Notes: generated by a model not told the origin, from the sequence alone. A DNA stretch of 64,000 bases from CAVWCQ01 sp963753545 (GCA_963753545.1 CAVWCQ010000008.1:1302001-1366000); one strand, 5' to 3'; shown: positions 38,327 through 49,482, counted from the first letter of the stretch. Numbers and translations are program-made.

Positions 38327-40359
38327 CTATTCCGCTGTGGATGCGGCGGGCTGCAAATCGCGCCGCAGTTCGCACCAGGCGCGTAACACTTCGGAAACAC
38401 TCCATGCCTGAGCAATACAGGCGCGGGGCGTATGGGGCGGGTCGCCGTCAAAAACCTCGCTAATCGATCCCAGCCCATGATCGTTCAGGTGATCGGCCAG
38501 CGGCTCCAGGTAGCTGAAGGCGGTCGGCGCGTCGTGGTAGACTTTGTAATGCGCGGTGACGAATGCCCCAATCAGCCAACCCCAGACCGTGCCCTGGTGA
38601 TAGCAGCTATCGCGCTGGACCGGATCGCCGCCGTAATGCCCAACATATTCGGTTTCGTCGGGAGCCAGGCTGCGCAGCCCATAGGATACGACCAGTTCCC
38701 GCGCGCAGATGTCGACAACGGCCCGCGCCTTTTCGACATCCAGCAAGGGGAAGGGCAGCGAGATGGCGAAAATCTGGTTGGGACGCAGCGTCGGGTCGTC
38801 ACCTTCGGGGCCGTCGATCACATCATAGAGATAGCCCGCGCTGTACCAGAACCGGTCATTAAAACTGGTATGGACCCGTTTTGCGATGGCGGAAAAACGT
38901 GCCGCGTCTGCCCCGTATGCCTAGCTGTGCTGGCAAAATCGGCTGCGATGCGCAGGGCGTTGTACCACAGTGCGTTGATCTCGACTGCTTTGCCCACGCG
39001 CGGTGTGATCACCCAATCGTTAATCTTAGCATCCATCCAGGTAAGCTGCGTACCGATTTCCCCGGCAAACAGCAGACTGTCGGTAGGGTCCTGGCGGATG
39101 CTGAAGCGCGTGCCTTTGATGTGCCAGTCGATAATATCGACCAAAACCGGGTAAAGTTCCCGGATCAACTCGGCATCGTTGGCGCAGGCGCGATAATAGG
39201 CATAAATGGCGACAAAATACCACAGCGTTGCATCGACTGTATTGTATTCGGGGGCATGGCCCGCATCCGGGAAGCGGTTGGGCAGCATGCCTTGATCAAT
39301 AGAGCGTGCATAGGTGCGCAGAATTGCTGCCGCGTCCTCTTTGCGCCCGGTAGATAAGGTCAGACCGGGCAAAGCGATCATGGTATCGCGGCCCCAATCG
39401 CTGAACCAGGGGTATCCTGCCAGGATACTTTTGCCGGGCTGCCCGTCAATATCGCGGCTGACGATAAACTGGTCGGCAGCCAGGACAAGCTGGTGTATCC
39501 AGACTGGGGCGTCTGCCATATCGGCCTGGATCACCAGATCGCGCTGCCGCTGGCGTTCGGTACGCAGCGCGTCGGACCAGGGGAGAATCGGTTCCGTTTC
39601 ACTGCTAAAGACCAAAGCCAGGGTGTCCCCAAGACTCATATCGGAGGTGATGCTGGCTGCCGCGAACAGGTCTTCCTGATCGTCTAATCCCCGCGCTTTT
39701 TCCTCTGCCAGGTGGAACGACCACCACCATTCGACCCCCGGATAGATCTGCCCCTGGTTGGTCAAAATGCGGAAAGCGCGCGCCGGGCCGTTGGTCGAAT
39801 CACCAGGGGTCTGGATCGTGATTGACTGCCCGCCAGTCCAGGGCGGCATCTTATCCAGCGTCACTTCTGGTGTATAGCCGCCTTTGGTCACTTTGTGATG
39901 ATCGCGGTAGCAGCATAACGGTTTGAGTACCAGCCGGACGTTGGAGGTACCGCGCGTATAGGTGTAGGTGATATAGGTTGTGTTACGACCGTGCGCCATC
40001 CAGATGCGCTGCCTGATCCGCACGTCGCCCACCGCCCAGGTAAAGACCGGGATCGTTCCCTCCATCTGAAAGGTCTCCAGGTGGCGGTAGCCGTCCGGCA
40101 GCACGACGCCCGCTGCCCATTCGTGCGTGACCAGCGGCGAGCGCCGCCCGTCGATCTCGATCCAGGCGTCCACATTGGCAACCATCAGAGTCCGCCGTGT
40201 TGGAGGCTGAAGCGCCGCCGTCAGCAGACTGTGATAGCGGCGTGTGCGCGCCCCGGCCAGCGATCCCATCGCATAACCGCCGATGCCGTTGGTGACAAGC
40301 CACTCGCGGCGCAGTACGGCATCCAGGTGTCCGGTAACTTCTCGACCAAAGTGGATCAT
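38327..40359 (-). CDS. Glycogen debranching enzyme (amylo-alpha-1,6-glucosidase), one frameshift
   Basis: The N-terminal domain (REWLVTNGIGGYAMGSLAGARTRRYHSLL) and the GH133-like barrel (YPWFSDWGRDTMIALPGLTLSTGR, LPNRFPDAGHAPEYNTVDATLWYF) are clear. The frame changes at a T-run near 38895; the second frame continues SAIAKRVHTSFNDRFWY, QIFAISLPFPLLD and CYHQGTVWGWLIGAFV. Repaired length is about 677 residues, usual for archaeal/bacterial type GDE. ATG 40359 was chosen because it directly precedes the conserved FGREV segment. It removes alpha-1,6 branches from glycogen. Confidence 0.92.
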
Positions 40360-40380
40360 GACCCTTACCCATTCGTTAAA

Positions 40381-40413
40381 CCCGCCCGGCACAACAGTTG
40401 TTGGTCGGGCGGG
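40381..40413. terminator. Stem-loop between CBM48 gene and debranching enzyme
   Basis: CCCGCCCG (40381-40388) pairs with CGGGCGGG (40406-40413). On the reverse strand it follows the CBM48 stop and is followed by TTTAAC, so it may terminate or attenuate. Confidence 0.5.
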
Positions 40414-40450
40414 AAAATACGCGGATTGACCTGCTTTGCCGGAGAGCGCA

Positions 40451-40771
40451 TTATTCGTCGGCGTCGGTGCGATACGTGCTGATCACTGAATTATCGCCGC
40501 TGAACGGGTTCGAGACGTATTTGTCGGCGTCCCAATCGTTGTGCCACTGCTTGCCGTTGACGAGATAGCGGAACTGGTATTCGCGGTTGGGTTCCAAATT
40601 AAGCGAGACTTTGAATGTGCCGCTCTTGAGTTTTTGCATCGGGTTCGCTGCTTCGTCCCAGTTGTTGAAATCTCCGACGAGGCAGACCGTTTCAGCATTG
40701 GCAGCGATTTCTTCCGGCAGCGTGAAATCTGCCTTGACCTCACCGCTTTTAAGATAGCGCTTTTTGAACAT
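40451..40771 (-). CDS. Stand-alone CBM48/isoamylase early-set glycan-binding protein
   Basis: 106 residues from ATG 40771 (MFKKRYLKSGEVKADFTLP). Nearly the whole protein is one early-set beta-sandwich: TVCLVGDFNNWDEAANPMQK, FKVSLNLEPNREYQFRYLV and NGKQWHNDWDADKYVSNPF, the core also found in branching enzymes and AMPK beta subunits. It should bind glycogen or starch-like glucans with no catalytic part of its own. It is divergent from addB and upstream of the debranching enzyme on the same strand, so it probably works with it. Confidence 0.85.
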   Translation of the reverse strand: MFKKRYLKSGEVKADFTLPEEIAANAETVCLVGDFNNWDEAANPMQKLKSGTFKVSLNLEPNREYQFRYLVNGKQWHNDWDADKYVSNPFSGDNSVISTYRTDADE

Positions 40772-40927
40772 GGTCAATCGTCCTCTTCCTTGTGCGGGCC
40801 GACTTTCTAGCATCAATTTTACTATTCAACCCGGTTTAAAACCAGCGCCCGTTTGGCACCTGAATACCTATTCATTTGACCTGGGGCGTACCACGAATTA
40901 CACTTCCCCGGCAAGGAGTTAGAACAC

Positions 40928-43900
40928 ATGGACGATCCGCACCAGTATGATTTTCCGCCCGAAGCCCGGCTGATCAGCGGCCCGGCGGGCAGTGGCAAAA
41001 CGGAAGCCGCCATCCAGGCCATTCTCGATGAGCGCCAACTCTCTGCGTTCGGTTCGATCTGGGTGCTGCTGGCAACCGACCAGCAGATTCACAGTTTCCG
41101 CCGCCGCCTGCTGGCTCACAGTGATGATGAAGTCCAGTTTGGCGTGGAGTTCTTCAACTTCTACGGATTGTACAGCCGCCTGCTCGATCTGGCCCGCGAC
41201 CCGCAGCGGCAGGTGGGCGAGACGGCACACTTTCAGGTGCTCCGCCATGTGACGACGACACTGCGCGACGGCAACCGCCTGGAACTGTTTGGTCGGATCG
41301 CGCATCTGCCCGGATTTATTCGCCTCGTGGCTAATCTGGTCTCCGAACTGAAGCAGGGTTTGGTACAGCCCACCGCCTATCTGGCAGCAGCGAAGAGCCG
41401 GGGGCCGAAGGATCGCGATCTGGCCCGCATCTACGCGGGATATCAGACGTTTTTGCAGGATCGGCGGCTGGTGGATCGGCATGGCGCGGGGTGGGTGGCC
41501 CTGGCCCATCTGGAACAAAATCCCCGGCTGGCGCGAAACGTCGATATGCTGGTGGTAGACGGCTTCGACCAGTTTAATCAGGTCCATGTGCGGCTGCTGG
41601 CGGAACTGGCAAAGCGCATCAAACAGACCGTGCTGACTTTGCCACAGGAACCCGGCGAACGTGGACAGCGCTTCCGGCGGTTTGTCCTGGCGCGGGAGCG
41701 GCTGCTAGCGGGAAAAGGCGTGCCCTGGAAGGAACAGGTGATCCGCACGGTGGACGGCCAGCGTTCGCCCGTTCTCGATCACCTGGGGCGCACGGTGTTC
41801 AATCTCAATCCGCAGCCTGTCGCCAATGACGGCTCAATCCGCCTGATCGAAGCGCCGGACCCGGCCCGCGAGGTGCAGGCGGTTCTGCGCCATGTCAAAC
41901 GTCTTCTGCTGGAGGGGGCAGAGCCGGACTCCATAGCGGTTCTGGCCCGCAGTTTGAGCGGTTATGCCGGGACGACTTCGCGAGACGGCGCGGGCATACG
42001 GGCTGCCGCTGATTGTGCGCCAGGGTGTGCCCCTGCGCGAGAATCCAGCAGTGGCGGCGGCCCTGTCTATGATTGATCTCGCTGCGCTGGACTTCCCGCG
42101 CCGTGATTTTCTGGATTTGCTGCACAGCCCCTATTTTTCGCCGCCGGATTTATCACCGGAGCAAATCGCGCTGCTTGAAGTCATCAGTCTGCGGGCGCAG
42201 GTGGTGCGCGGGCGGGCGATCTGGCTGGAAGCAGTGGAAGTGGCGAACCCTCTGCCCGGCGACGATGGCGAGGACGGTGCCGTTATTGACCCGGTGATCA
42301 TGAACGATTTACACGCGGCGCTGGCTCAATTCATGGCCCGCGTCACGCCGCCCGCCCAAGGCACGGCCTATGATCTGACGGGGTGGGTGATGAATTTGCT
42401 CGGACCGGATGACGAGGCGGGCCGCATCGACGGGGCGGAAAGCCTGGATGACTCAGGCGAATTAGCGCTGCCCGGCGGAGAATCCCAGCTCGATCATCTG
42501 CGCTGGCTGGCCTCCATCCGTGCTTCAACGGACGCGGAGCGAGTCGCGCTGGATGTGGCGGCAGCGACGGAATGGACGAAGGTACTGGGCGGTATCCGCG
42601 CCGCGCACGATCTCCTGGCTGGAGGGCGCGCTCTGCCCACGATCACATGGGCGGAGTTCCGCGTCGAACTGGAACTGGCCCTGGAACAGGCCGTCGTGAC
42701 GCCGCCCGGCGGGCTGAGCCGCCTGGGTCGTGTGCTGGCGACGGACATATTGGAGGCACGCGGCCTGCCTCACGATTACATTTTTCTGCTCGGCCTATCC
42801 GAGGGGGGATTCCCCGCGCCGGAGCCGGAAGACCCACTCTATCCGGAAGGCGAGCGGCTGTCGCTGGTGGCGGCAGGCATCCTGATCCCAACAGCGGCGG
42901 AACGATCCGATGATGCCAGCCTGTTCATCCAGGCGATAGGACTGGCCCGGCGCTCACTCACTCTGAGCCGCATCACGATTGACGACAAAGGCGCGCCCTG
43001 CCCACCCTCGCCCTATTGGGACGCGGTGCGGGCAGCCGTGGACATTCCGGACGTCTCAGTCCAGCGAATTCCGGTGGGCGCTGCGCCCAAGCTGGATGAG
43101 GCGGCGACTCTGGGGGAAGCGGCGGTTGCTGTGGCAGCGGCTCTCAGCGGCGAACACGCCGCAGTTCAGGATGCCTATGCAGTTTACAATCTGCTGCTCG
43201 ATACCCCGTCATGGATTAACGTGCTGCGCGGGCGTTTCGTCGAGGCGCGGCGCGAAGACCCATCCCAGCCCTTTGATCAATACAGCGGCAGCCTGTCCCG
43301 CCCCGATCTGATCGCACAGGCTGCGGCAGCGTTAGGCCCGGATCATATCTGGAGCGCTTCTCAGTTAAACGATTACGGCATCTGCCCGTTCCGCTTCTTC
43401 GCGCGGCGGCTGCTTAACCTGGAAGAACTCAAAGAGCCGGAAGAAGGGCTGGATGTGCGCCAGCGTGGATCGATCAACCACGCCATTTTGGAGCAGACTT
43501 ACCAGCAGATCAGCGCGGAGAGTGCTGACTATAACCCCGGAACACGCGGCGCGCGCCCTGGAAATTCTCGATCAGACTGCGGAGTCTGTGTTTGACGACG
43601 CGCCGGACCTCTTTGGATTCCGCCCATCACCCACCTGGGCACAGGAACAGGACGAAATGCGCAGGCGGCTGCGCGCCCTGGTCAGTGCTGATTTCAGCGT
43701 AGAGACCAACCCCTTTCGCATCCAACGGGGCGATAAACACCCTATCGGCCCCGAAGCGGCGGACCAGGAGCGGCAGCCCTTCCAGGTGGAGGCCCAGTTC
43801 GGGTTTGGCGGCGATTTTGTGATCGACGGCCCGGCGGGGCCGGTTCACGTGCGCGGCAAAATTGACCGCGTTGATATCGTCGGCGGGCGGGGATTGGTCG

Positions 43901-44265
43901 TCATTGACTATAAAACGGGCAGCACGCCGCATACGGTCGAGGAGATGCGCACCGGGCGCGATGTGCAGATGATGCTTTATTTGCTGGCAGCGCGGCATCT
44001 TGCCCAGAGTTGGGCGGCTCAGTCCGGCGCAGATTTGAGCGTGATCGGCGGGTTGTTCTGGCATATTCAGAACCGGAAGGTCACGGGCGAAGTATTAGAG
44101 TCAGATGCGGCGGTGTCTGAGGCGCAGGCGGCTGTTCACCAGTCGATCAGCGAGGCACGGACGGGCTGGTTTGCTGTCCGGCCCAGCGAGGGCAAATGCG
44201 CCAGTTTCTGCGATTATGGTCCGTTCTGCCGTGTGTCGCGCGCCTACCGGCACAAGCCGGGGTGA
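40928..44265 (+). CDS. addB: AddB-type helicase-nuclease subunit, two frameshifts
   Basis: Three frames join at about 41970 and 43525 into about 1110 residues. Visible parts: Walker A SGPAGSGKTEAA near residue 17; a conserved Cys in YGICPFRFFARRLL; the RecB-type nuclease HVRGKIDRVD and VIDYKTG; and a C-terminal CASFCDYGPFCR that with the first Cys would hold the AddB Fe-S cluster. AddAB resects double-strand ends for recombination. It precedes a small membrane protein gene and addA, which supports the assignment. AAGGAG precedes the ATG. Confidence 0.88.
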
Positions 44266-44275
44266 GAAAGAAAAA

Positions 44276-44300
44276 AACATTTTTACCGCGGAGAGCGCAT
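44276..44300 (+). repeat. CACCGCAGAG-type dispersed repeat, truncated copy
   Basis: tttaccgcggagagcgcataag matches the first half of the copies at 49391 and 59390. It sits between addB and the small membrane gene. Confidence 0.45.
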
Positions 44301-44320
44301 AAGTGAAGGGGAAGTGATCT

Positions 44321-44584
44321 ATGCAGGTTGGCCCGTGGGGTACGGAACGAATCCTTGGCATCGGATTTTTGGTGCTGGCGAATGTGGCGCTGCTCTCTGG
44401 CGAATTCATTGTGGGCCTGGTCTGGACACTGCTGGGGATCACCCTGGTCAGCTTTGTCAAGAACATGGAAAATGGCAGGCCGCGTTTTACATGGCACTGG
44501 CGGAACATCGTGGCGATGGGGGCGCTGGCCCTGGCCCTGTTCATTATCACGCTGGATATTGTCATCAATGTCTTCGGAGCCTGA
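44321..44584 (+). CDS. Small membrane protein between addB and addA
   Basis: 87 residues: two close N-terminal hydrophobic segments (ILGIGFLVLANVALLSGEFIVGLVWTLLG, in two stretches) and a third (MGALALALFIITLDIVINVF), with a basic loop between (KNMENGRPRFTWHWRN). AGGGGAAG precedes the ATG. Position implies co-transcription with addB and addA. No family recognised, and no reason is known for a membrane protein in an AddAB operon. Confidence 0.7.
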   Translation: MQVGPWGTERILGIGFLVLANVALLSGEFIVGLVWTLLGITLVSFVKNMENGRPRFTWHWRNIVAMGALALALFIITLDIVINVFGA

Positions 44585-44656
44585 CCGGAATGAGTTTTTA
44601 CTCCAATTTTGCGCGTTGGAAGCAGATGACCGAGCAAGAGCATTGATGGGATAGGC

Positions 44657-47600
44657 GTGATGCGATTTACACAGGAACAAGCAGACTGCATTTCGATCCA
44701 CGACACGAATCTGATCGTGATCGCCGGGGCAGGGAGCGGCAAAACGCGCATCCTGGTCGAGCGCTTTACGGACCTGCTCGACGCGCATCCCGACTGGCCG
44801 CTGCCCTCGGTCGTGGCGATCACGTTTACCGAAAAAGCCGCCCGCGAGATGCGGGATCGGGTTCGCCAGCAGATCGAAGATCGGCTGCGAGCCGCCCACG
44901 AACGGCAGCCGCGCGAACTGTGGCTGAAGCACCAATCGGCCCTCAACAGCGCGCGGATCGGGACCATTCACAGCCTGTGCGCATCGATCCTGCGCTCCAA
45001 TCCGGCGGAAGCGGGTATCGATCCGGGCTTTGCCGTGCTGGACGAGATCGAAGCAGGAATTGTGCTGGATGACGCCGTGCGCGAAACGCTGGCGATGCTG
45101 GCCCGAAGCGGGCATCCAGCGGCGGAACTGCTGCGTTCCTATGGCGTTTTGACGGCGCGCGAGGTGCTGAAGGTGTACGCGGGACGAGCGCGCTCCGATC
45201 TGGCGTGCAAGTCACTGGACTGCGGGCCGGAAGAGCTGGTCCAGCGCTGGCAGACTGTCTGGATGGAACAGGTAGGGCGGTTGGCGCGCGAAACCCAGGC
45301 GGATCTGCCCTATTTGTTCGGCTGGACGCCGCCTAACGGTTGGCCAGATGCGCCTGATGATAAGCTGCTGGCACTGTGGCAGATGGCTTACGCCGCGCAG
45401 GAGGCTCTCTCTGGTGATGGTTTTATCGAGGCGCTGGATACCCTGTGCAGCATGGAGCGGATCAGCAGCACCGGCAAAAAATCGGTCTGGGGCGACGACC
45501 TGGATGCTGCGCGGGAAGCGCTGCTCACCATCCAGTCGTGGGCGCGCGATATTCGCAAACGCCTGCTGCCGCGTTTGACCGCCGCCGATGAAGAAGCGGC
45601 CCGCCTGTTGGTCCTGTGGCGGAGCGCGATTCTGACCGCAGCCGAGACGTATCGCGCGCAAAAAGAAACCCGCAACGCCCTCGATTTTGACGATTTGGAG
45701 ACGCTGACACACGGCCTCCTGGTGCAGCACACGGCGGTGCAGGATCGCTATGCCTCGGAATTCCGCCATGTGCTGGTCGATGAGTTTCAAGACACGAACG
45801 CTGCCCAACGCGATATTGTCTACCACCTGACCGGGGCCGACGCGGGCCGCCTGTTCCTGGTGGGCGATCCCAAGCAGAGCATTTACGCCTTCCGAGGGGC
45901 AGATGTCAGTGTCTTTGGCGCAGTGCGGACCGATCTGACCGATCACGGCGGGCGAGAACTGCCGCTCTCTACGTCGTTCCGTACTCACAGCACCCTGGTC
46001 GGCGCATTTAACGATATCTTCAGCCGTATTTTGCAGGTGGAAGACGGCCCTGCCGCGCCCTATCAGGTTGGGCTGGATGCGCCGATGCGCGCCTATCGCC
46101 CCGCGGATCCCGCCTTTCACAGCACGCCGCTCTCCGTGATCGCGATTGCTCCTGCTGACGAGGCGCAATATCCCGGTTGGAAAAACGCCGACGATCTGCG
46201 CCGCTGGGAAGCATGGGCCATCGCGCAGCACATCCACCGCATGGTCACGGCGGGGACACTGATCTGGGATCGGAACCTGGAACATGCTGACAAGGAACGA
46301 GTTGTGTTCGTCCCTGATTTTACGCAGGGTGACGGGCGCGGCGCATACCGCCGGATGGATTATGGTGATGTGGCGCTGTTGTTCCAGGCCAGCACGCACA
46401 TGTCAGTATATGAGGATGTGTTCAAGGCGGCGGCTTTGCCGTATGTGACCGTTGGCGGCAAGGGTTACTACAACCGCCAGGAAGTCTGGGATTTGCTCAA
46501 TCTGCTGCGGGCGCTGCACAACCCCACCGACGATCTCGCGCTGGCGGCGGCGCTGCGATCTCCGCTGTTTGGCCTGAGCGACGACGGACTCTATGCCCTG
46601 CGCCTGCTCTCCGCACCGGATGGTTCGCCGCTGCCTTTGTGGGATGCGCTGGCAGTCGAGCCTGTCCCGTTTTTTCCGCCGGATGATGCACCAGCGTTGG
46701 CCTTTGCTCGTGAGGTGCTGGACGATCTGCGCGACGTGGCGGGCCGGGCGACCATTGCCGAACTGCTGATCCGCGCCCTGGACCGGACAGGATACCTCGC
46801 CACGCTGACCGGGCTGGCTGATGGCGCGCGCCGCCGAGGAAATGTGGAGAAGCTACTCAAACTGGCTCGCGAGTCCGGGCGCGTCTCGCTCGGCGCGTTT
46901 AATGCCTATGCCCGCGATCTGACGGATCGCGAAATCCGCGAGGGCGAGGCAGCGATTGATACCAGCGGCGCGGCGTTACTCATGACGGTGCATGGCAGCA
47001 AGGGCCTGGAATTCCCGGTCGTGGTGCTGGCCGACGCATCATGGGGGCGCAGCACGCACCATGACTGCCTGTCGATTGATCCGGTAGCCGGGCCTGCTCT
47101 GCGCCTGCCATCTGATCCTGAGGATGACGAGAAAAAGCCCGCTCCGTTTGCCTGGACGTGGGCCGGACAGTTGGTCGCTGATCGGGAGAAGGCCGAACGG
47201 CGGCGATTGCTCTACGTGGGCGCGACGCGCGCCCAGGATTATCTGATCGTGAGCGGCATCTTCAAACGGGGCAAAATCGACGCGGAAAGCTGGCTGGGGG
47301 AGTGGTTAGCGGCGCTCGACGTGGATAGCAGTTCCCTGCAACCGTCTGATCAATCGTATTTGTTCGAGCATTCCTGGGGCCGCTCCTCCGTCCTGGTTCC
47401 GGCTACACCGCCGCCCGCCGATCTGGTCCCGCGCACGCTGGAAGCCGGGTCGGGTTGGGAACTGGACGAGGTGCGGGCCGGGATCGCCATAGCGGGCTTT
47501 GAACCGCTTGTCCCGCCGCTGCTGGCCCCGCTGCGGATCGATCAGTATGCTCCGGCGCGGGCGCTGACTGCCACCCAGATCGCCAAACTGGGCCGCGCAC

Positions 47601-48265
47601 CGTTCTACGATCCCGCCGCACGGGGCCGCGCTGCCTTCCGCCATTCCGTGCTCTACGACGCGCCAGAGCCCGTGCGTCCGCTGCCGGATCGCTGTATGGA
47701 CCAGCGCTGTTTACGGCTGATCATCGGCAAGATGGTCCACCGCGCGCTGCAAGCGTGGGTGCTGCCGGGCAACTCGGATTCACAGGTGTTTTTTGATCGC
47801 CTCGCCACATTCGCCTGGGAACTGCATATCACCGATCCGCTCCAGGTGGACGAAGCCGTCTATGCGGCCAGCGAACTGCTCAAACGCTTCGAAAAAAGCG
47901 ATGTCCCGGCGCGGCTGGAAAATGCGTCGCAGGTCTACCGCGAACTGCCGTTTATGCACCGCATCGGACAGCAGACAATCAACGGTGTACTCGATGTGCT
48001 CTACCATGACCGCCACGGCAAATGGCATGTGCTCGACTATAAAACCGCCCCGGTGACGGAGCAGGGGGCCAAGATGAACGCCCGCCGCTATACGCTGCAA
48101 ATCGGCGTTTATGCCTCAGCGGTGCAGGCCAAGACCGGGCAGATGCCGGAAGCGCATCTCTACTACATCCATCCCAGCACCCTGATCGAGATCAGGCCGA
48201 AGGATTGGCAGGCGGCGCTGACCCGGCTGGAAGACGATATCACGGCGGCACTGGATCCCGGCTGA
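44657..48265 (+). CDS. addA: AddA-type UvrD/Rep helicase-nuclease
   Basis: About 1202 residues. SF1 helicase motifs in order: VIAGAGSGKTRIL (I), AITFTEKAAREM (Ia), VLVDEFQDTN (II), FLVGDPKQSIYAFRGAD (III), MTVHGSKGLEFPVVVL (V) and RLLYVGATRAQDYL (VI). The C-terminal RecB-like nuclease shows GVLDVLYHDRHGKWHVLDYK. Together with AddB it unwinds and degrades DNA from double-strand breaks. The start may be GTG 44657 or ATG 44660. It is uninterrupted despite its length, unlike addB. Confidence 0.94.
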   Translation: MMRFTQEQADCISIHDTNLIVIAGAGSGKTRILVERFTDLLDAHPDWPLPSVVAITFTEKAAREMRDRVRQQIEDRLRAAHERQPRELWLKHQSALNSARIGTIHSLCASILRSNPAEAGIDPGFAVLDEIEAGIVLDDAVRETLAMLARSGHPAAELLRSYGVLTAREVLKVYAGRARSDLACKSLDCGPEELVQRWQTVWMEQVGRLARETQADLPYLFGWTPPNGWPDAPDDKLLALWQMAYAAQEALSGDGFIEALDTLCSMERISSTGKKSVWGDDLDAAREALLTIQSWARDIRKRLLPRLTAADEEAARLLVLWRSAILTAAETYRAQKETRNALDFDDLETLTHGLLVQHTAVQDRYASEFRHVLVDEFQDTNAAQRDIVYHLTGADAGRLFLVGDPKQSIYAFRGADVSVFGAVRTDLTDHGGRELPLSTSFRTHSTLVGAFNDIFSRILQVEDGPAAPYQVGLDAPMRAYRPADPAFHSTPLSVIAIAPADEAQYPGWKNADDLRRWEAWAIAQHIHRMVTAGTLIWDRNLEHADKERVVFVPDFTQGDGRGAYRRMDYGDVALLFQASTHMSVYEDVFKAAALPYVTVGGKGYYNRQEVWDLLNLLRALHNPTDDLALAAALRSPLFGLSDDGLYALRLLSAPDGSPLPLWDALAVEPVPFFPPDDAPALAFAREVLDDLRDVAGRATIAELLIRALDRTGYLATLTGLADGARRRGNVEKLLKLARESGRVSLGAFNAYARDLTDREIREGEAAIDTSGAALLMTVHGSKGLEFPVVVLADASWGRSTHHDCLSIDPVAGPALRLPSDPEDDEKKPAPFAWTWAGQLVADREKAERRRLLYVGATRAQDYLIVSGIFKRGKIDAESWLGEWLAALDVDSSSLQPSDQSYLFEHSWGRSSVLVPATPPPADLVPRTLEAGSGWELDEVRAGIAIAGFEPLVPPLLAPLRIDQYAPARALTATQIAKLGRAPFYDPAARGRAAFRHSVLYDAPEPVRPLPDRCMDQRCLRLIIGKMVHRALQAWVLPGNSDSQVFFDRLATFAWELHITDPLQVDEAVYAASELLKRFEKSDVPARLENASQVYRELPFMHRIGQQTINGVLDVLYHDRHGKWHVLDYKTAPVTEQGAKMNARRYTLQIGVYASAVQAKTGQMPEAHLYYIHPSTLIEIRPKDWQAALTRLEDDITAALDPG

Positions 48266-48409
48266 TGGCGACGGCTAGCCGTTGGCTGATTGTTTGTTTC
48301 GTCACGAATGGGGCGTGCCCACTATCACACCGTTACAATCAGCATAACGAGGGACACAATTGTGAGCGTGGGCATGATGATTTGACGATATGTATATGGA
48401 CAACTGCCC

Positions 48410-49378
48410 GTGTGGGCCAGACCGACCAACCCGGTGCTGCGGTATATGCTCCTGCGAGACAGACGCCGCCGGGGGCTTTCGGTGCGCTGGCTGAATTTGC
48501 TGGTTGGGGCCGGACTGGTGCTGTGGTTGGTATGGAGCAGTTACCAGGGGTATAAAAACAACCTCAACCTGGGGGTATCGGACCAGGGAGAGAGTACTTT
48601 CTTCGCTATTCTCTACTTTCCGGCGCTGCTGCTGCAAATCTTCGTGGTGATTGCCGCGCTGCTGCTAACCTCCAATATGGTTTCGAACGAGCGCATCCGC
48701 GGCACCTGGGAGCAGGTGCAGATCACCAGTCACGGGGCCGAAATGGTCATGCGGTCCCGCTGGGCCGCTGTGTTTTACCAGATGCGCCTGCTGCTGGCGG
48801 TGCTGGTCGTGGTGCGCGCCGTCTTTGTCGGGCAGATGCTGATCGACCTGGGGCAGTACCAGGGTTATCACCTGGACCTCTATCTGAGCGGCATCCAGCC
48901 GGAAATCTCGCTGGAAGCCGGGATCGTGCTGCTGGCGGCGCTGATGACGGCGGTCCTGCTGCAACCGCTGGTGCTGGTCGGGCTGAACGCCTCGATTGGG
49001 CTGCTGCTGTCCACCATCACCAAGGGGCGAGCCTTCACGGTGATCGCTCAGGCACTGATCGTGCTGACCGAATTGTTCCTGATTGCCGGGTCACTCTCGG
49101 CAGGATGGGCGGTTCTGGAAGGGAACACCGGCGGAGCGACGAAACTGGCCGGGATGACCATGACCGAGCGCTGGAACAGCCTGATGGTGATGGGCAGTGT
49201 GGGCGATCTCGGACTGCGCTTCCTGAACCTCTCGACCTATCTGAACGTGTGGGCGAATGTTCAGAACGGCGTGCTGCTCGGTGTAGGCATTCTGGCGATG
49301 GTGCTGCTGCAAGCCGTGATTACGAATGTCCTGCTGTGGTGGGCGGCGCAGCGCGCGTCGCGCCCGGCGAAGGAATAG
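48410..49378 (+). CDS. ABC-2-like multi-span permease without a neighbouring ATPase
   Basis: 322 residues, GTG start. Five or six membrane helices: LLVGAGLVLWLVWS, FPALLLQIFVVIAALLL, a VSNERIRGTWEQVQITSHGA segment typical of the cytoplasmic loop in ABC-2 permeases, then LLLAVLVVVRAVF and later helices. The 144 bases before it hold no ATPase gene. Possibly part of a scattered ABC exporter. Start is uncertain because no clear SD precedes it. Confidence 0.6.
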   Translation: MWARPTNPVLRYMLLRDRRRRGLSVRWLNLLVGAGLVLWLVWSSYQGYKNNLNLGVSDQGESTFFAILYFPALLLQIFVVIAALLLTSNMVSNERIRGTWEQVQITSHGAEMVMRSRWAAVFYQMRLLLAVLVVVRAVFVGQMLIDLGQYQGYHLDLYLSGIQPEISLEAGIVLLAALMTAVLLQPLVLVGLNASIGLLLSTITKGRAFTVIAQALIVLTELFLIAGSLSAGWAVLEGNTGGATKLAGMTMTERWNSLMVMGSVGDLGLRFLNLSTYLNVWANVQNGVLLGVGILAMVLLQAVITNVLLWWAAQRASRPAKE

Positions 49379-49390
49379 AAAAGCAAAGCT

Positions 49391-49426
49391 CACCGCAGAG
49401 AGCGCGGAGAACGCGGAGAAAAGCAA
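49391..49426 (+). repeat. CACCGCAGAG-type dispersed repeat, best copy
   Basis: Reads caccgcagagagcgcggaga followed by acgcggagaaaagcaa. It contains two GCGGAGA units, the element that is expanded at 1807-1940 on the opposite strand. Confidence 0.75.
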
Positions 49427-49482
49427 AAGAAAGGAAAAACAAGGTTGCTCATTGGGTGGTTCAAAACAGTAGGGCGCGAAAA

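Noticed and set aside
44590..44646. 18-residue ORF between the small membrane gene and addA
   Set aside because: Too short, no good SD, and no match; most likely chance.
45212..46399. 395-codon reverse-strand open frame
   Set aside because: Antisense shadow of addA, with no domain signature.
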